64,000 bases of DNA, taken from positions 186,001 to 250,000 of the forward strand of contig NZ_JAKSYJ010000119.1 in assembly GCF_022829365.1 (NCBI RefSeq). Direction: 5' to 3'. The translations under genes were made by a program, and so were the position numbers. Under the pieces are notes generated by a model. The model was given only the letters and a program-made list of their open reading frames with translations. It ran no database searches and was not told where the DNA came from. The stretch is from Methylobacterium sp. J-077. GTDB taxonomy: Bacteria > Pseudomonadota > Alphaproteobacteria > Rhizobiales > Beijerinckiaceae. This document shows, piece after piece, positions 1 through 9,350 of this stretch; positions within the stretch are counted from its first letter, which is position 1; the number at the start of each line of letters is the position of its first letter.

Positions 1-464
1 CGGCGAACCACTCGTTCTACCTGCGCAATTGCTATCTCGAGAACAGCCTGGCCCAGGGTCGGATGGTTTTGGGCAATGTCCGGCTCGACCTGAAGAAGAT
101 CCAGGTGCCGATCTTCAACCTCGCCACCCGGGAGGATCACATCGCGCCGGCGATCTCGGTGTTCGAGGGCTCCAAAACCTTCGGCGGCAAGGTCGATTAC
201 GTGCTGGCCGGCTCCGGCCACATCGCCGGGGTGGTCAACCCGCCCTACAAGCCGAAATACGGCTACTGGACCGGCGGCCCGGTCAAGGGCGAGTTTAAGG
301 ACTGGATCGCGGCGGCGGCCGAGACCAAGGGCTCGTGGTGGCCCTACTGGTTCCAGTGGATCGAGGCGCAGGCCCCCGAGCGGGTGCAGGCCCGCAAGCC
401 CGGCGGCGACGCGCTCCCGTCGCTCGGCCCGGCTCCGGGGACCTACGTGCGGATGCGGGCCTGA
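1..464 (+). CDS. phaC: Class I poly(3-hydroxyalkanoate) synthase, C-terminal part
   Basis: This is the C-terminal ~153 residues of a PHA synthase, which polymerises (R)-3-hydroxyacyl-CoA on storage granules. The gene is cut by the window edge; the frame is open from base 3. The opening NHSFYLRNCYLEN stretch, the catalytic-Asp segment (REDHIAP) and the catalytic-His segment (GSGHIAGVVNPP) are typical of class I PhaC. The nucleophile Cys lies outside the window. The gene ends with TGA at 462-464 and converges on the FadL-type gene. A PhaJ-like hydratase (37950) and a phasin (61138) elsewhere in the window belong to the same storage metabolism but are not linked in an operon. Confidence 0.93.
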   Translation, partial: ANHSFYLRNCYLENSLAQGRMVLGNVRLDLKKIQVPIFNLATREDHIAPAISVFEGSKTFGGKVDYVLAGSGHIAGVVNPPYKPKYGYWTGGPVKGEFKDWIAAAAETKGSWWPYWFQWIEAQAPERVQARKPGGDALPSLGPAPGTYVRMRA

Positions 465-576
465 GGGAGCTTCGCCGGCCTTCGGCCGGTCACGCGGTGA
501 AGGTGCGAGGGTCGTTGCAAGCGACCGCGCGCTCTGCCGCGCGGGTGAGCGGATTCACCCGATTCAGAACAGCGCG

Positions 577-610
577 CGCGCCCCCTCTCCCGTGCGGGAG
601 AGGGGGCGCG
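577..610. repeat. Perfect GC-rich palindrome (family B)
   Basis: A 15-bp perfect stem (arm CGCGCCCCCTCTCCC) with the 4-base loop GTGC lies between the convergent phaC and fadL-like genes. The same core recurs at 47533-47559. It may act as a bidirectional terminator or be a REP-like intergenic element; there is no U-tract. The rest of 465-710 shows no gene. Confidence 0.75.
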
Positions 611-710
611 TCGCCGCCCGCACAAGCCGATGTTTTCGGCCGCTTGCCAGCACGGGAGAAGAAACCCGCGCCGTTCCCGGGCATCGTTGCGAGAGGCCAG
701 TCGCCTCCGC

Positions 711-2024
711 TCAATACTTCCGCACCAGCGGCGCCGGGGCGGCCGGGGGCGGGGCGCCGAAGACGTAGCGGAAGCCCACCGAGACGATGTCGGCGCTCGA
801 ATCGACCACGCCCGCGAAGGCGATGTTGCCGACATTGTAGTCGCGCCCGATCCCCGCGAGGACGCGCGAGCGGTCGAGGAAGAAGTGCGAGTAGGCCAGG
901 TTCAGGGTCAGGCGCTCGTTCCAGCGGTAGCTGGCGCCCACCGAGGCGATGTAGCGGTCGCCGTCGGGCAGCCGCACCGAGCGGTTGCCGAAGTCGATCG
1001 GCGAGGATTCGTAGGCGAAGCCGGTGCGCAGGGTCAGGTTGGGCGCCGCGTCGTACTCGGCACCGATCGAATAGGTGTAGCCGTCCTTGTAGTTCAGCGG
1101 CAGGTTGCTGACCGGCAGGCCGAGGCGATTCGACACGATCCCGATCGTCCCGAGCCGCGACCACTGATCCCACTCGAAGCCGAGATCGACCCGAGCGACC
1201 GGCGAGATCGCCTGGACCAGACCGACGCTGAGCTTGTCTGGCGTGTTGAGCTTGGAATGCACCTGACCGGCCAGCGGCGCCAATGCCACCAGCGGCACGC
1301 CGATCGACCCGTCGATGTCGTGGTGCACGGACGAGCGATAGCCGATGCCGATCACGGTGCCGTCGCGCGGCGTCAGGGTGGCGCCCGCCGTGAAGCCGAC
1401 GCCCCAGGATTCGCCCTTGAGGAACGAGCTCGGATACAGGGTCGGCGAGATCCCGGGGATGGGCAGCGCCTGCCGCAGGGTCAGCCGGAAATACTCGATG
1501 TTCGGGCCGGCGGCGAGCGACAGCCATTCGTTGACCTTGAACCCGATCACCGGGTTGAACGCCAGGGAGAAGATCCGGGACGAGCGGCCGTAGGCCTCGC
1601 CGGACCAGACCTGGTTCGGCTTGGTCACGAGACCGAACGGCGCCCCGGTGGACAGGCCGAGCCACAGCCGGTCGTTGAGCTGGTAGGAAGTCGCCCCCGC
1701 GGGCACCGCGGCACCCTGCCCGATATCGCCGGAGCCGCCCAGGCCCGCGAAGCCCGGATTGGTGCCGGGCGCGGGCCGGATCTCGGAGGAGAGCCCGATA
1801 TAGGTGAGGTTCTGCTCGGCGACGAAGCCCGGGTTCATGGTGATGACCGCGGGATTCCAGAAAATCGACGAGACGCCGCCGGAACCGGCGGCCGCGCCCG
1901 CGAAGGACAGGCCCTGGGCCTCGGTGCTCTGCTCGCGGATGCCGAAGGCTCCGGCCCGCGCCTCGCCGACACCGATCGCCGCCACCGAGGCCGCGAGCGC
2001 CCATGCGCGCATTGTCCCGTTCAT
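711..2024 (-). CDS. FadL/OMPP1-family outer-membrane channel
   Basis: A 437-residue outer-membrane beta-barrel of the FadL family, which carries hydrophobic compounds such as long-chain fatty acids or aromatics into the cell. A signal peptide (~residues 1-24, ending ARA before GAFGIRE) is followed by the N-terminal hatch region and the family's conserved NPA motif (FWNPAVITMNPG). The rest alternates polar and apolar residues as barrels do, and the protein ends in a C-terminal aromatic (VRKY). I chose the ATG at 2024 because a purine-rich ribosome site (GGGGGAGCAG) sits just upstream. It is transcribed towards phaC. The true substrate cannot be told from sequence. Confidence 0.88.
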   Translation of the reverse strand: MNGTMRAWALAASVAAIGVGEARAGAFGIREQSTEAQGLSFAGAAAGSGGVSSIFWNPAVITMNPGFVAEQNLTYIGLSSEIRPAPGTNPGFAGLGGSGDIGQGAAVPAGATSYQLNDRLWLGLSTGAPFGLVTKPNQVWSGEAYGRSSRIFSLAFNPVIGFKVNEWLSLAAGPNIEYFRLTLRQALPIPGISPTLYPSSFLKGESWGVGFTAGATLTPRDGTVIGIGYRSSVHHDIDGSIGVPLVALAPLAGQVHSKLNTPDKLSVGLVQAISPVARVDLGFEWDQWSRLGTIGIVSNRLGLPVSNLPLNYKDGYTYSIGAEYDAAPNLTLRTGFAYESSPIDFGNRSVRLPDGDRYIASVGASYRWNERLTLNLAYSHFFLDRSRVLAGIGRDYNVGNIAFAGVVDSSADIVSVGFRYVFGAPPPAAPAPLVRKY

Positions 2025-2440
2025 CTGCTCCCCCCGAACCAGTTGGCTTGTTCGGGCGCCCTGATTCGACCTTGCGTCCCGGTCCGGCGCCGTTGTCGGT
2101 ATGGTGCAGGTTTCCGCCGTCCGATCGCAACGACGATTTCTATTCCGGCGCGCGCACCGGATCTCGATGATCGGCAGATACACTGTGACTTTTTATTTCC
2201 CGCCGAAGCGATGAGATCTGATTTTCTGCGAGATGGACTGACTTTTTTCGCGTCATTGCCACGATGAACAATAGATCAGTTGACGCCAAAATATGCATTT
2301 TTTCGCCATGATGTTGCCAAGTTGTGACACCCCGGGAAGGGGCTCGCCGGCACGGAGGCGCTTGCGCCGACGGGGATGCGCGGCCATGGTCCCGGCGCCC
2401 GGCGGAGACCGGTTCCAGGGAAGGATGAGGAGTCGCGGCG
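2025..2440. other. Divergent promoter region, no gene seen
   Basis: These 416 bases separate the FadL-like gene (minus) from the FAH-family gene (plus). The segment about 2180-2325 is clearly AT-richer than its surroundings and carries TTGCCAAGTTGTGAC at 2312-2326, a good place for divergent promoters. No convincing reading frame, tRNA or repeat was found. Confidence 0.5.
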
Positions 2441-3325
2441 ATGAAGCTCTTTCGGCACGGCCCGAGCGGCGACGAGAAGCCCGGCCTCGTGGATGCCCAG
2501 GGCGGCCTGCGCGACCTGTCGAGCGTCGTGCGCGACATTGCCGGGCCGGCGCTCGCGCCCGAATCCCTCGCCCGGCTGCGCGCCCTCGATCCCGAGACCC
2601 TGCCCAAGCTGCCGCCGGACGTGCGCCTCGGACCCTGCGTCGGCGGCACCCGCAACGTGATCGCCATCGGGCTCAACTTCGCCGACCACGCCGCCGAGAC
2701 CGGCTCGCCGATCCCGGCCGAGCCGATCATCTTCAACAAGGCGCCGTCCAGCCTGTGCGGGCCGAACGACACGGTGATCATTCCCAAGGGCTCGGCCAAG
2801 ACCGACTGGGAGGTGGAGCTCGCGGTGGTGATCGGCCGCCGGGCGAGTTACGTCCACGCCAACGAGGCGCTGAGTTACGTAGCCGGCGCCTGCATCTGCA
2901 ACGACGTCTCCGAGCGCGAATGGCAGCTGGAGCGCGGCCCGACCTGGACCAAGGGCAAGAGCGCGCCGACCTTCGGGCCGCTCGGCCCCTGGCTGGTGAC
3001 GCTGGACGAGATCCCCGACCTCAAGAACCTCGCCATGAGCCTCGACGTCAACGGCGAGCGCCGCCAGACCGGCTCGACCGCGACCATGATCTTCGACGTG
3101 CCCCAGCTCGTCGCCTACGCCTCGCACTTCATGCTGCTTGAGCCCGGCGACGTCATCACCACCGGGACCCCGCCAGGCGTGGGCCTCGGCATGAAGCCGC
3201 CGCACTACCTGAAGGCCGGCGACGAGATGGTCCTGCGGATCGAGCGCCTGGGCGAGCAGCGCCAGACCGTGATCGCCTTCGACGACTGGACCGCGAAGGT
3301 CTCGGCCGGCGAGCCGACGCACTGA
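2441..3325 (+). CDS. Fumarylacetoacetate hydrolase-family protein
   Basis: A 294-residue protein of the FAH superfamily. These metal-dependent enzymes hydrolyse or isomerise C-C bonds of 2-oxo/enol acids in aromatic and ureide breakdown. The FAH core starts with [15 protein letters not shown] (~residue 73). The metal-binding acids are visible in [12 protein letters not shown] (two Glu) and ICNDVSERE (Asp), and the end motif is the TTGTPPGVG loop. The ATG at 2441 follows a GAGGAG ribosome site. The exact reaction (acylpyruvase, HpcE-like isomerase or other) is not decided by sequence, and no pathway partners are adjacent except a divergent FadL-type channel. Confidence 0.88.
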   Translation: MKLFRHGPSGDEKPGLVDAQGGLRDLSSVVRDIAGPALAPESLARLRALDPETLPKLPPDVRLGPCVGGTRNVIAIGLNFADHAAETGSPIPAEPIIFNKAPSSLCGPNDTVIIPKGSAKTDWEVELAVVIGRRASYVHANEALSYVAGACICNDVSEREWQLERGPTWTKGKSAPTFGPLGPWLVTLDEIPDLKNLAMSLDVNGERRQTGSTATMIFDVPQLVAYASHFMLLEPGDVITTGTPPGVGLGMKPPHYLKAGDEMVLRIERLGEQRQTVIAFDDWTAKVSAGEPTH

Positions 3326-3408
3326 AGCGGCGCCGCCGCCTCCGCACCGGATGGCGGCCGCCCGCAGGGCGCTTGATTTTGGCCACCGATCCCCCTCAAG
3401 AAGGCACC

Positions 3409-4410
3409 ATGAGCCAAGCCGCCGACCCGCACGCCTCTGATTTCCGCCACGACTGGAGCGTGGCCGAGATCCGCGCGATCCACGATCTGCCGTTGCTCGA
3501 TCTGGTGTATCGGGCCGCGAGCGTGCATCGGGCGCATAACGATCCGAGCGACGTCCAGCGCGCGAGCCTGCTCTCGATCAAGACGGGCGCCTGCCCGGAG
3601 GATTGCGGCTACTGCGCGCAATCGGCCCACCACAAGGGTACCGGCCTGCCGCGCCAGCGCCTGATGCCGGTGGAGACGGTGCTAGCCGAGGCTGCCACCG
3701 CCAAGGCCAACGGCGCGACCCGCTTCTGCATGGGCGCGGCCTGGCGCAGTCCGCGAGACGGCGCGGAATTCGACTCCGTGCTTGACATGGTACGGGGCGT
3801 GCGGGGGCTCGGCATGGAGGCCTGCGTCACCCTGGGCATGCTGACCACCAGCCAGGCCGAGCGCCTGGCCGAGGCGGGGCTCACCGCCTACAACCACAAC
3901 CTCGATACCGGACCGGACTATTACGACAAGATCGTCTCGACTCGGACCTACGAGGACCGCCTCAACACCCTGGAGCGGATCCGCGAGGCCGGGATCGGCG
4001 TCTGCTGCGGCGGCATCATCGGCCTCGGCGAGGGGGTTGGCGACCGGGTCGCGATGCTGCAGGTGCTAGCCAATCACGCACCGCATCCGGAGAGCGTACC
4101 GATCAACGCCCTGGCCGCCGTCCCCGGCACGCCGCTCGGCGACACGGCCACGCCGGTCGATCCATTCGACATGGTGCGGATGTGCGCCACAGCCCGCATC
4201 GTCATGCCCAAGGCCCGGGTGCGCCTGAGCGCCGGACGCAAGGCGCTGAGTCGGGAGGCGCAGGCCCTGTGCTTCCTCGCCGGGGCCAATTCGATCTTCT
4301 ACGGCGAGCGCCTGCTGACAACCGCCAACAACGAGGCGGATTCCGATACTGCCCTGCTGCAGGATCTCGGCATCCGCGTCGCGGAACCGATCCTGGCCGC
4401 CGCCGAGTAG
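3409..4410 (+). CDS. bioB: Biotin synthase
   Basis: A 333-residue radical-SAM enzyme that inserts sulfur into dethiobiotin in the last step of biotin synthesis. The CxxxCxxC cluster motif (CPEDCGYC, Cys62/66/69) is followed by [14 protein letters not shown] and [12 protein letters not shown], all hallmarks of BioB. I chose the ATG at 3409, which has AAGAAGG just upstream, over an in-frame TTG 12 codons earlier. No other bio gene is present, so this is a solitary bioB. Its stop lies 4 bases from the stop of the convergent sensor-kinase gene. Confidence 0.97.
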   Translation: MSQAADPHASDFRHDWSVAEIRAIHDLPLLDLVYRAASVHRAHNDPSDVQRASLLSIKTGACPEDCGYCAQSAHHKGTGLPRQRLMPVETVLAEAATAKANGATRFCMGAAWRSPRDGAEFDSVLDMVRGVRGLGMEACVTLGMLTTSQAERLAEAGLTAYNHNLDTGPDYYDKIVSTRTYEDRLNTLERIREAGIGVCCGGIIGLGEGVGDRVAMLQVLANHAPHPESVPINALAAVPGTPLGDTATPVDPFDMVRMCATARIVMPKARVRLSAGRKALSREAQALCFLAGANSIFYGERLLTTANNEADSDTALLQDLGIRVAEPILAAAE

Positions 4411-4414
4411 CGGG

Positions 4415-5884
4415 TCAGCCCTCCGCCAGCACGATCCGGAAGCGCGCGCCGCCCTCCCCCGGGTCGAGGGTCAGGCTGCCGCCGTTGATCTCGATCAGCT
4501 CGGCCGCGATCGGCAGGCCGAGCCCGGTGCCGCCCGACCGGGTCGAACCCTGGAACGGCGAGAACAGGTTGTCCCGCGCCCGTGCCGGCAGGCCGGGGCC
4601 GTTATCAGTCACCAGGATCGTCACCCGGCCGGGCTCGTCGCGGCTGGCGGCGACCCGCACCTCGGCGTCCGGAACGGCAACGCCGTCCAGCGCCTGCACG
4701 GCGTTGCGGATGAGATTGGCCAGCGCCCGGGCGAGCTGCTCCGGGTCGGCCTGCACCCGGCATTCGTCGGCCGAAACGACGACGCGAACCGGATGCGAAG
4801 CGAGCGCCGCGAGATCCGGCAATTCGGCGAAGAGCGGCGCCAGCGGCATGCTGCTCAGCTTCGGAGCGCGCTCGGAGACGCGCCCGTAAGCGAGGCTCGC
4901 TTCGCAGAACCGGATCGCCCGGGCGATGGCTCCGACCAGCCGCGGCGCCACCCGCTGGACCATCGGGTCGGCGGTATCCTCCAGCCGGTCACCCAGCAGC
5001 TGGGCGCCGGTCAGCAGGTTGCGCAGCTCGTGGCTGACCTTGCTCACCGCCAGCCCGAGCTCGGCGAGCCTCCGCTTCTGGCGGAGCTGGTCGGCCAGGA
5101 TGCGCTGCATCCGGCCGAGGGCGAGCTCGGCCTGGCCGATCTCGTCGCGGCGGCGGGACGGCGCGATGATCCGGCCGGCATCCTCCGGGTTCTCGGCGAA
5201 GGCGGTGATGCTGGTGGCGAGCCGCCGCACCGGGCGCACGATCAGCACCTGCAGCACCACGAAGACCAGCCCGGCCGCCGACGCCGCGATGATCAGCGAC
5301 GACACCAGCAGCCGCAGGGCGTAGTCGATCATCGCCGCGCGCAACGGCGCCTCGTCGAGCAGGATCTCGACCCGGTCGAAGCCGACGCCGCCCTCCCCGA
5401 TCACACGGATCGGCTCGCGGACCGGCGCGATCAGGGTCCGCCAGGCACCCCGGATGGTCGACAGGGCGGTGACGTCGCGCAGGTCGACCGTATCGGCGAC
5501 CGTCTCGGGCACCGGCTCGATGGCGAGCAGCCGCTGGGCACCGCCGCCACGCACCGCGATCGCCCGAGCGTTGACTCCGGCGAGCAGCCGGCTCTCCAGC
5601 GCCTCCGAGACCGGCTCGCCGGTGCGGCCGTCGAGGACCAGGGCGGCGACCTGCGCGGCCGCGACCCGGTCCGACATCCACTCGATCCGATAGTTGGCGA
5701 CCGCCGGCACGTAGGTCAGCACCTCGGCCACCACCACGAAGGCGACGGTGACGAGAAACAGCCGCCCGGACAGGCCGAGGCGCGTCGGGCGCCGCTCGGG
5801 CACCTCCCGCGCCGCGGCAGCCGCCGACGGCACCACCACCGTGTCGGATTCGACGGCCACGCCCATCACGCTCCGACCGGGCAT
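4415..5884 (-). CDS. Membrane sensor histidine kinase (HAMP, HisKA, HATPase)
   Basis: A 489-residue two-component sensor. One transmembrane helix (~residues 42-62), an extracytoplasmic sensor region (~65-190), a second helix (~192-215), a HAMP linker and a HisKA dimerisation helix with VSHELRNLLTG (His ~285) are followed by a HATPase domain with N box (NLIRNAVQAL), G1 (DNGPGLP) and G2 (GTGLGLPIAAEL). All catalytic boxes look intact. No response regulator gene is adjacent, so it is an orphan; the signal is unknown. An ATG at 5866 with GGAG upstream is an alternative start. Confidence 0.92.
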   Translation of the reverse strand: MPGRSVMGVAVESDTVVVPSAAAAAREVPERRPTRLGLSGRLFLVTVAFVVVAEVLTYVPAVANYRIEWMSDRVAAAQVAALVLDGRTGEPVSEALESRLLAGVNARAIAVRGGGAQRLLAIEPVPETVADTVDLRDVTALSTIRGAWRTLIAPVREPIRVIGEGGVGFDRVEILLDEAPLRAAMIDYALRLLVSSLIIAASAAGLVFVVLQVLIVRPVRRLATSITAFAENPEDAGRIIAPSRRRDEIGQAELALGRMQRILADQLRQKRRLAELGLAVSKVSHELRNLLTGAQLLGDRLEDTADPMVQRVAPRLVGAIARAIRFCEASLAYGRVSERAPKLSSMPLAPLFAELPDLAALASHPVRVVVSADECRVQADPEQLARALANLIRNAVQALDGVAVPDAEVRVAASRDEPGRVTILVTDNGPGLPARARDNLFSPFQGSTRSGGTGLGLPIAAELIEINGGSLTLDPGEGGARFRIVLAEG

Positions 5885-6196
5885 CGCGGACGGAGATCGG
5901 CGGGGCGGGCATTGTGAAAGCTCAAGCCGTTTTCGGCTTTCGCGCAGGACATGGTCGGGACGCCATCGTTTCGAAGGCGGGAAGACAGGCGCCTCCCCGC
6001 GCGCACTATACGGGCACGATCGGCCCGAGGTTGCATGTACCTTGGAACACGTCGAAAAACGTCCACGGCCGGGAGTGCTGAGCAGATCGTGCGGCGGTCA
6101 GGCGGAACACGGGACCTCGTACCGTTTCAAGCGCAATCGCCCGGCCTATCGCCCCGAGCACTGATTGCGAGCGCAGCGCTTCAAACGGGGACCGGA
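5885..6196. other. Intergenic, no gene seen
   Basis: These 312 bases lie between the TVP38-like gene end and the sensor-kinase start, both on the minus strand. They probably hold the kinase promoter. I see no convincing frame, RNA gene or strong hairpin. Confidence 0.45.
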
Positions 6197-6979
6197 TCAA
6201 GCCCGGCGGAAGCGGCGGCTCAGGAAGACGCTCCCCAGCGCGAACACGGCGAGCATCGCCAAGCCCGCCACCATCTTGGGCGTGATCAGCGCCCGCAGGG
6301 TCAGGGCCTCGTCGCAGGCGGGCGCACCCGAGGCCAGGCAGGCAGCCGTGGCGGTCTCGTGGGCGGCGACCACGTCCTCGATCCCGGCCCCGGTGGTGGC
6401 ATAGACGAGGGCGCCCGGCAGCAGACCCAGGAAGGTCGCCAGCACGAAGACCCGCATCTTCACCCCGCAGGCGGCCGGCGCGAGGTTCGTCATCCAGAAC
6501 GGGAACAGCGGTAGTAGCCGCATCACCGCGATGTACCCGAAGGCGTCCCGCCGGAACCCGTCCGTGAAGGCCGCGAGACGCGTCCCGCCCACCCGGCGCA
6601 GCAGGTCGGCGCCCGGCCCCTTGCCGATGGCGAACACGATCGCCGCCCCCGTGGTGGCGGCGCAGACCGCGGTCAGCGCCCCCGGCACGATCCCGAACAG
6701 AAAACCGCAGATCATGGTCAGGATCAGCGTGGCCGGCACCGAGACGACCACGGCCGCGACATAGACCAGGTAGGCCGCCACCAGGGCGCGCACGAACCCG
6801 GCCTCCACGAAGCCATGCAGCCAAGCCCGCGAGGCGAGAAGGCGGTCGAGGCTCAGGAGCTGCGCCACCCCGGAGACCAGCACGACCGCCGAGACGGTGA
6901 GGAGCAGCGCCAGCGGCAGCCAGCGCCGCAGCCGCTTCCAGGGGCCCTCGGGGACGGGGGCGGATCCGGCGCCGCTCAC
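6197..6979 (-). CDS. TVP38/TMEM64 (DedA-like VTT domain) membrane protein
   Basis: A 260-residue inner-membrane protein. After one N-terminal helix (~residues 20-42) comes the VTT/SNARE-associated domain: PATLILTMICGFLFG, then RLLPLFPFWMTNLAPAACG, and GLLPGALVYATTGAG; a last helix ends the protein. Relatives are linked to lipid scrambling and membrane stress. Its start overlaps the stop of the PmtA-type methyltransferase gene by 4 bases (6976-6979), so the two are translationally coupled, which fits a shared role in phospholipid handling (inference). An extra ~30-residue insertion with two Cys (ACLASGAPAC) sits before the last helix. Confidence 0.88.
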   Translation of the reverse strand: MSGAGSAPVPEGPWKRLRRWLPLALLLTVSAVVLVSGVAQLLSLDRLLASRAWLHGFVEAGFVRALVAAYLVYVAAVVVSVPATLILTMICGFLFGIVPGALTAVCAATTGAAIVFAIGKGPGADLLRRVGGTRLAAFTDGFRRDAFGYIAVMRLLPLFPFWMTNLAPAACGVKMRVFVLATFLGLLPGALVYATTGAGIEDVVAAHETATAACLASGAPACDEALTLRALITPKMVAGLAMLAVFALGSVFLSRRFRRA

Positions 6980-7629
6980 CCGGCTTTGCGCATCCGCAGG
7001 ATCTTGAAGAAGCCGCCCGGGAAGGTCGGCTTCAGGCCCAGCACCTCGACGCCGTTGCGCCGGGCCCAGGCCTCGATCCGGGTCGCCTTGAAGTCCGACG
7101 ACCAGCCGATCTTGGTGCAGAGCGGCGCAACGACCTCCTCGACCCGGGCGAGCGGACCGTCGCTCTGGCCGAAATGGTTCGCCAGCACGATACCGCCGCC
7201 CGGCCGGACCACCCGCAGGAACTCGGACATCGCGGCCTCGGGGTCGGGCACCAGGGTGATCAGGAACTGCGCCACCACGGCGTCGAAGCTCGCATCGGCG
7301 TAGCCGAGGTGGCAGACATCCATCACCTGCAGGCCCTTCACGTGCGACAGGTTCCGGCGCTTCACCTTGGCGCGGGCGCGCTTGAGCATGTCCTCGGAGA
7401 GATCGACCCCGCAGACGAAACTCGCCTTCGGGTAGTAGCCGAGCGCCAACCCGGTGCCGACGCCGGCCTCCAGGATCCGCGGCCCGTGCTCGGCCGCGGC
7501 CTCGACCGCCGCCCGGGCCGCGGGCTCGGTGAGCTTGTCGTAGACCACGTCGTAGACGGGGGCCCAGCGGGCATAGGCCTTACGCATCAGGGCCGTGCTC
7601 GGCCCGGCCATCTGCGGCTCGCTCAGCAT
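6976..7629 (-). CDS. pmtA: SAM methyltransferase, PmtA-type phospholipid N-methyltransferase
   Basis: A 217-residue class I SAM methyltransferase. Motif I is ILEAGVGTGLALGYYP, the post-I acid is GVDLSEDML, and motif II/III lies around ASFDAVVAQFLITLVPDP and RPGGGIVLANH. The N-terminal YARWAPVYDVVYD segment is typical of the Rhodobacter/Bradyrhizobium-type phosphatidylethanolamine N-methyltransferases that make phosphatidylcholine. Substrate is inferred from this resemblance; a UbiE-like role on another substrate is possible. The gene is coupled to the downstream TVP38-like gene by a 4-base overlap. An ATG at 7611 is an alternative start. Confidence 0.72.
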   Translation of the reverse strand: MLSEPQMAGPSTALMRKAYARWAPVYDVVYDKLTEPAARAAVEAAAEHGPRILEAGVGTGLALGYYPKASFVCGVDLSEDMLKRARAKVKRRNLSHVKGLQVMDVCHLGYADASFDAVVAQFLITLVPDPEAAMSEFLRVVRPGGGIVLANHFGQSDGPLARVEEVVAPLCTKIGWSSDFKATRIEAWARRNGVEVLGLKPTFPGGFFKILRMRKAG

Positions 7630-7654
7630 CGTTCAGACTATCCAGAGATTGAGA

Positions 7655-8809
7655 TCAGGCGGCTTCGCGGGGCCGGGCCGACAACGCGTCGACCCTGCGG
7701 ATGGTGCCGCCGCCTAGCACCCGGGCCCGGGGGCCGTCGTCACCGTAGATCGCACAGGCCTGGCCCGGGGACACGCCGTCCTCGGGCTCGGCCAGCACCA
7801 CCTCGGCGGCGCCGTCCGGCCCGATGGTGAGCGTCGCCGGCCGGGGCGGCCGGGTCGAGCGGACGCGCACCGCCACGGGCAGATCGCGCACCGACTCGGG
7901 CTGGCCCTCGCCCAGCCAGTTGAGGTCCGACAGGCGGATCCGGGTCGTCGCCAGGGCGGTGCGCGGGCCGACCACCACCCGGGCGGTGTCGGGCTCCAGG
8001 CGCACCACGTAGAGCGGCTCGGAGCCGGACAGGCCGAGGCCCCGGCGCTGGCCGACCGTGTAGTGGACGATGCCCTCATGCTGCCCGAGGACGTGGCCGC
8101 GGAGGTCGACGATCTCGCCGGGCCGGGCCGCGTCCGGGCGCAGGCGGGCGATCACGTCGCTGTAGCGGCCCTGCGGCACGAAGCAGATGTCCTGGCTGTC
8201 CGGCTTCTCGGCCAGCGACAGGCCGAGATCTTTTGCCAGCGCCCGGGTCTCGATCTTGGACATCTCCCCTAAGGGAAAGCGCAGGAAGGCGAGCTGCTCG
8301 GCCGTGGTCGCATAAAGAAAATAGCTCTGGTCCCGGGCGGGATCGAGGGCGCGGTGCAGCGCCCGGCCGCCTGCTGGCAGGGCGCGGCTCGCCACGTAAT
8401 GGCCGGTGGCCAGAGCGTCGGCGTCGAGGTCCCGGGCGAGGCCCAGGAGGTCGCGGAACTTGACCGTGCGATTGCATTCGACGCAGGGGATCGGCGTCTC
8501 GCCGGCGAGGTAGCTCTCGGCGAACTTCTCGATCACCGCGTCGCGGAACCGATCCTCGTAATCGAGGACGTAATGCGGGATGCCGAGATGCTCGGCCGCG
8601 GCCCGGGCGTCGTTGATGTCCTGGCCGGCGCAGCAGGCGCCCTTGCGGTGGGTCGCGGCGCCGTGGTCGTAGAGCTGGAGCGTGACGCCGACCACGTCGA
8701 AGCCCTGCCGCTTCAAGAGCCCCGCGACCACGGAGGAATCGACGCCGCCCGACATGGCGACGACGACGCGCGTCTCGTGGGCTGGCTTGGGAAGGTCGAG
8801 GGCGTTCAT
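7655..8809 (-). CDS. mnmA: tRNA-specific 2-thiouridylase
   Basis: A 384-residue enzyme that thiolates U34 of tRNA for Lys, Glu and Gln. The PP-loop [13 protein letters not shown] begins at about residue 20. The catalytic nucleophile Cys lies in PIPCVECN and the second redox Cys in [11 protein letters not shown]; the C-terminal beta-barrel ([10 protein letters not shown]) is complete. Length is close to the family norm. It lies 25 bases upstream of the pmtA-like gene on the same strand, so co-transcription is possible, but the functions are unrelated. Confidence 0.96.
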   Translation of the reverse strand: MNALDLPKPAHETRVVVAMSGGVDSSVVAGLLKRQGFDVVGVTLQLYDHGAATHRKGACCAGQDINDARAAAEHLGIPHYVLDYEDRFRDAVIEKFAESYLAGETPIPCVECNRTVKFRDLLGLARDLDADALATGHYVASRALPAGGRALHRALDPARDQSYFLYATTAEQLAFLRFPLGEMSKIETRALAKDLGLSLAEKPDSQDICFVPQGRYSDVIARLRPDAARPGEIVDLRGHVLGQHEGIVHYTVGQRRGLGLSGSEPLYVVRLEPDTARVVVGPRTALATTRIRLSDLNWLGEGQPESVRDLPVAVRVRSTRPPRPATLTIGPDGAAEVVLAEPEDGVSPGQACAIYGDDGPRARVLGGGTIRRVDALSARPREAA

Positions 8810-8966
8810 CGCAGGGGTCCGCCGCCGCCGGCTGAAAGGCGTCTCGGCTGCACGGCCCGTCTATAGCGGGAGTCCGATCAGCTTTCCAGGGTGGGGTTTT
8901 TTGACGGGGGCGAGCTGGTTTGCGCGGGCGCGGTGCGGGCATGACACGGGCCCTCCCTACCCCGCA

Positions 8967-9130
8967 GGGCTACGACGTTCACACATCGTCTTCCGGACGA
9001 GGGTCGCGACCGGACCCAGGCGCCTCTCCCTCCCCCCTCTGCGGGGGAGGGAGAGCGGGTATCAGCTCCGAAGCGGGCCGAAGGTCCAGCCGGAGCGATA
9101 CAAAACCCGACGTGTGAATATGGTAGCCCG
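8967..9130. repeat. Nested inverted-repeat (REP-pair/MITE-like) element, family B
   Basis: Outer arms of about 22 bases form an imperfect inverted repeat: GGGCTACGACGTTCACAC from 8967 pairs with GTGTGAATATGGTAGCCC ending at 9128. Inside are a 13-bp perfect stem with a 6-base loop at 9024-9055 (arm CTCTCCCTCCCCC) and a hairpin at 9059-9101 (GTATC..CTCCG pairing with CGGAG..GATAC). The 9024-9055 core matches the cores at 46298 and 46455. The element has no reading frame of its own, so any mobilisation would be in trans. Confidence 0.7.
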
Positions 9131-9308
9131 CAAAGGGAAGAGGAAGTCGCGTTTGGCTCTGCGGCCTATCCTCAACTCGGCGACCGCGTGCCCCCCGCTC
9201 GGCAAATGCTGCCGGGCGCGCGGCAGCTTCGGACCCGGACGCTATCCGGCATCCGAAAACGGCACGACAAAAGTCATGATCAATCAGTGAGTTATCCAAC
9301 CGACCCGA

Positions 9309-9324
9309 TGGCCTGGCCCTTGCT
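9309..9324 (+). promoter_or_regulatory. Possible sigma-54 (-24/-12) promoter of fliK
   Basis: TGGCCTGGCCCTTGCT keeps the invariant GG and GC with the required 10-base spacing and matches TGGCAC-N5-TTGCW with two mismatches. It lies 27 bases before the fliK ATG. The sigma-54 activator FlbD is encoded at the end of this cluster. A chance match in such GC-rich DNA cannot be excluded. Confidence 0.35.
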
Positions 9325-9350
9325 CGACCCGCATTGAGAGGAGCCCCAAC

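Larger units (their letters stand above)
8810..9350. other. Divergent intergenic region holding a palindromic element
   Basis: These 541 bases separate mnmA (minus) from fliK (plus). No believable gene is seen. The middle (8967-9130) is a nested inverted-repeat element annotated separately, and a possible sigma-54 promoter lies at 9309-9324. Confidence 0.55.

Noticed and set aside
8979..9299. A 106-codon minus-strand frame in the mnmA-fliK gap
   Set aside because: It runs across the inverted-repeat element and encodes Pro/Arg-rich sequence; no ribosome site.
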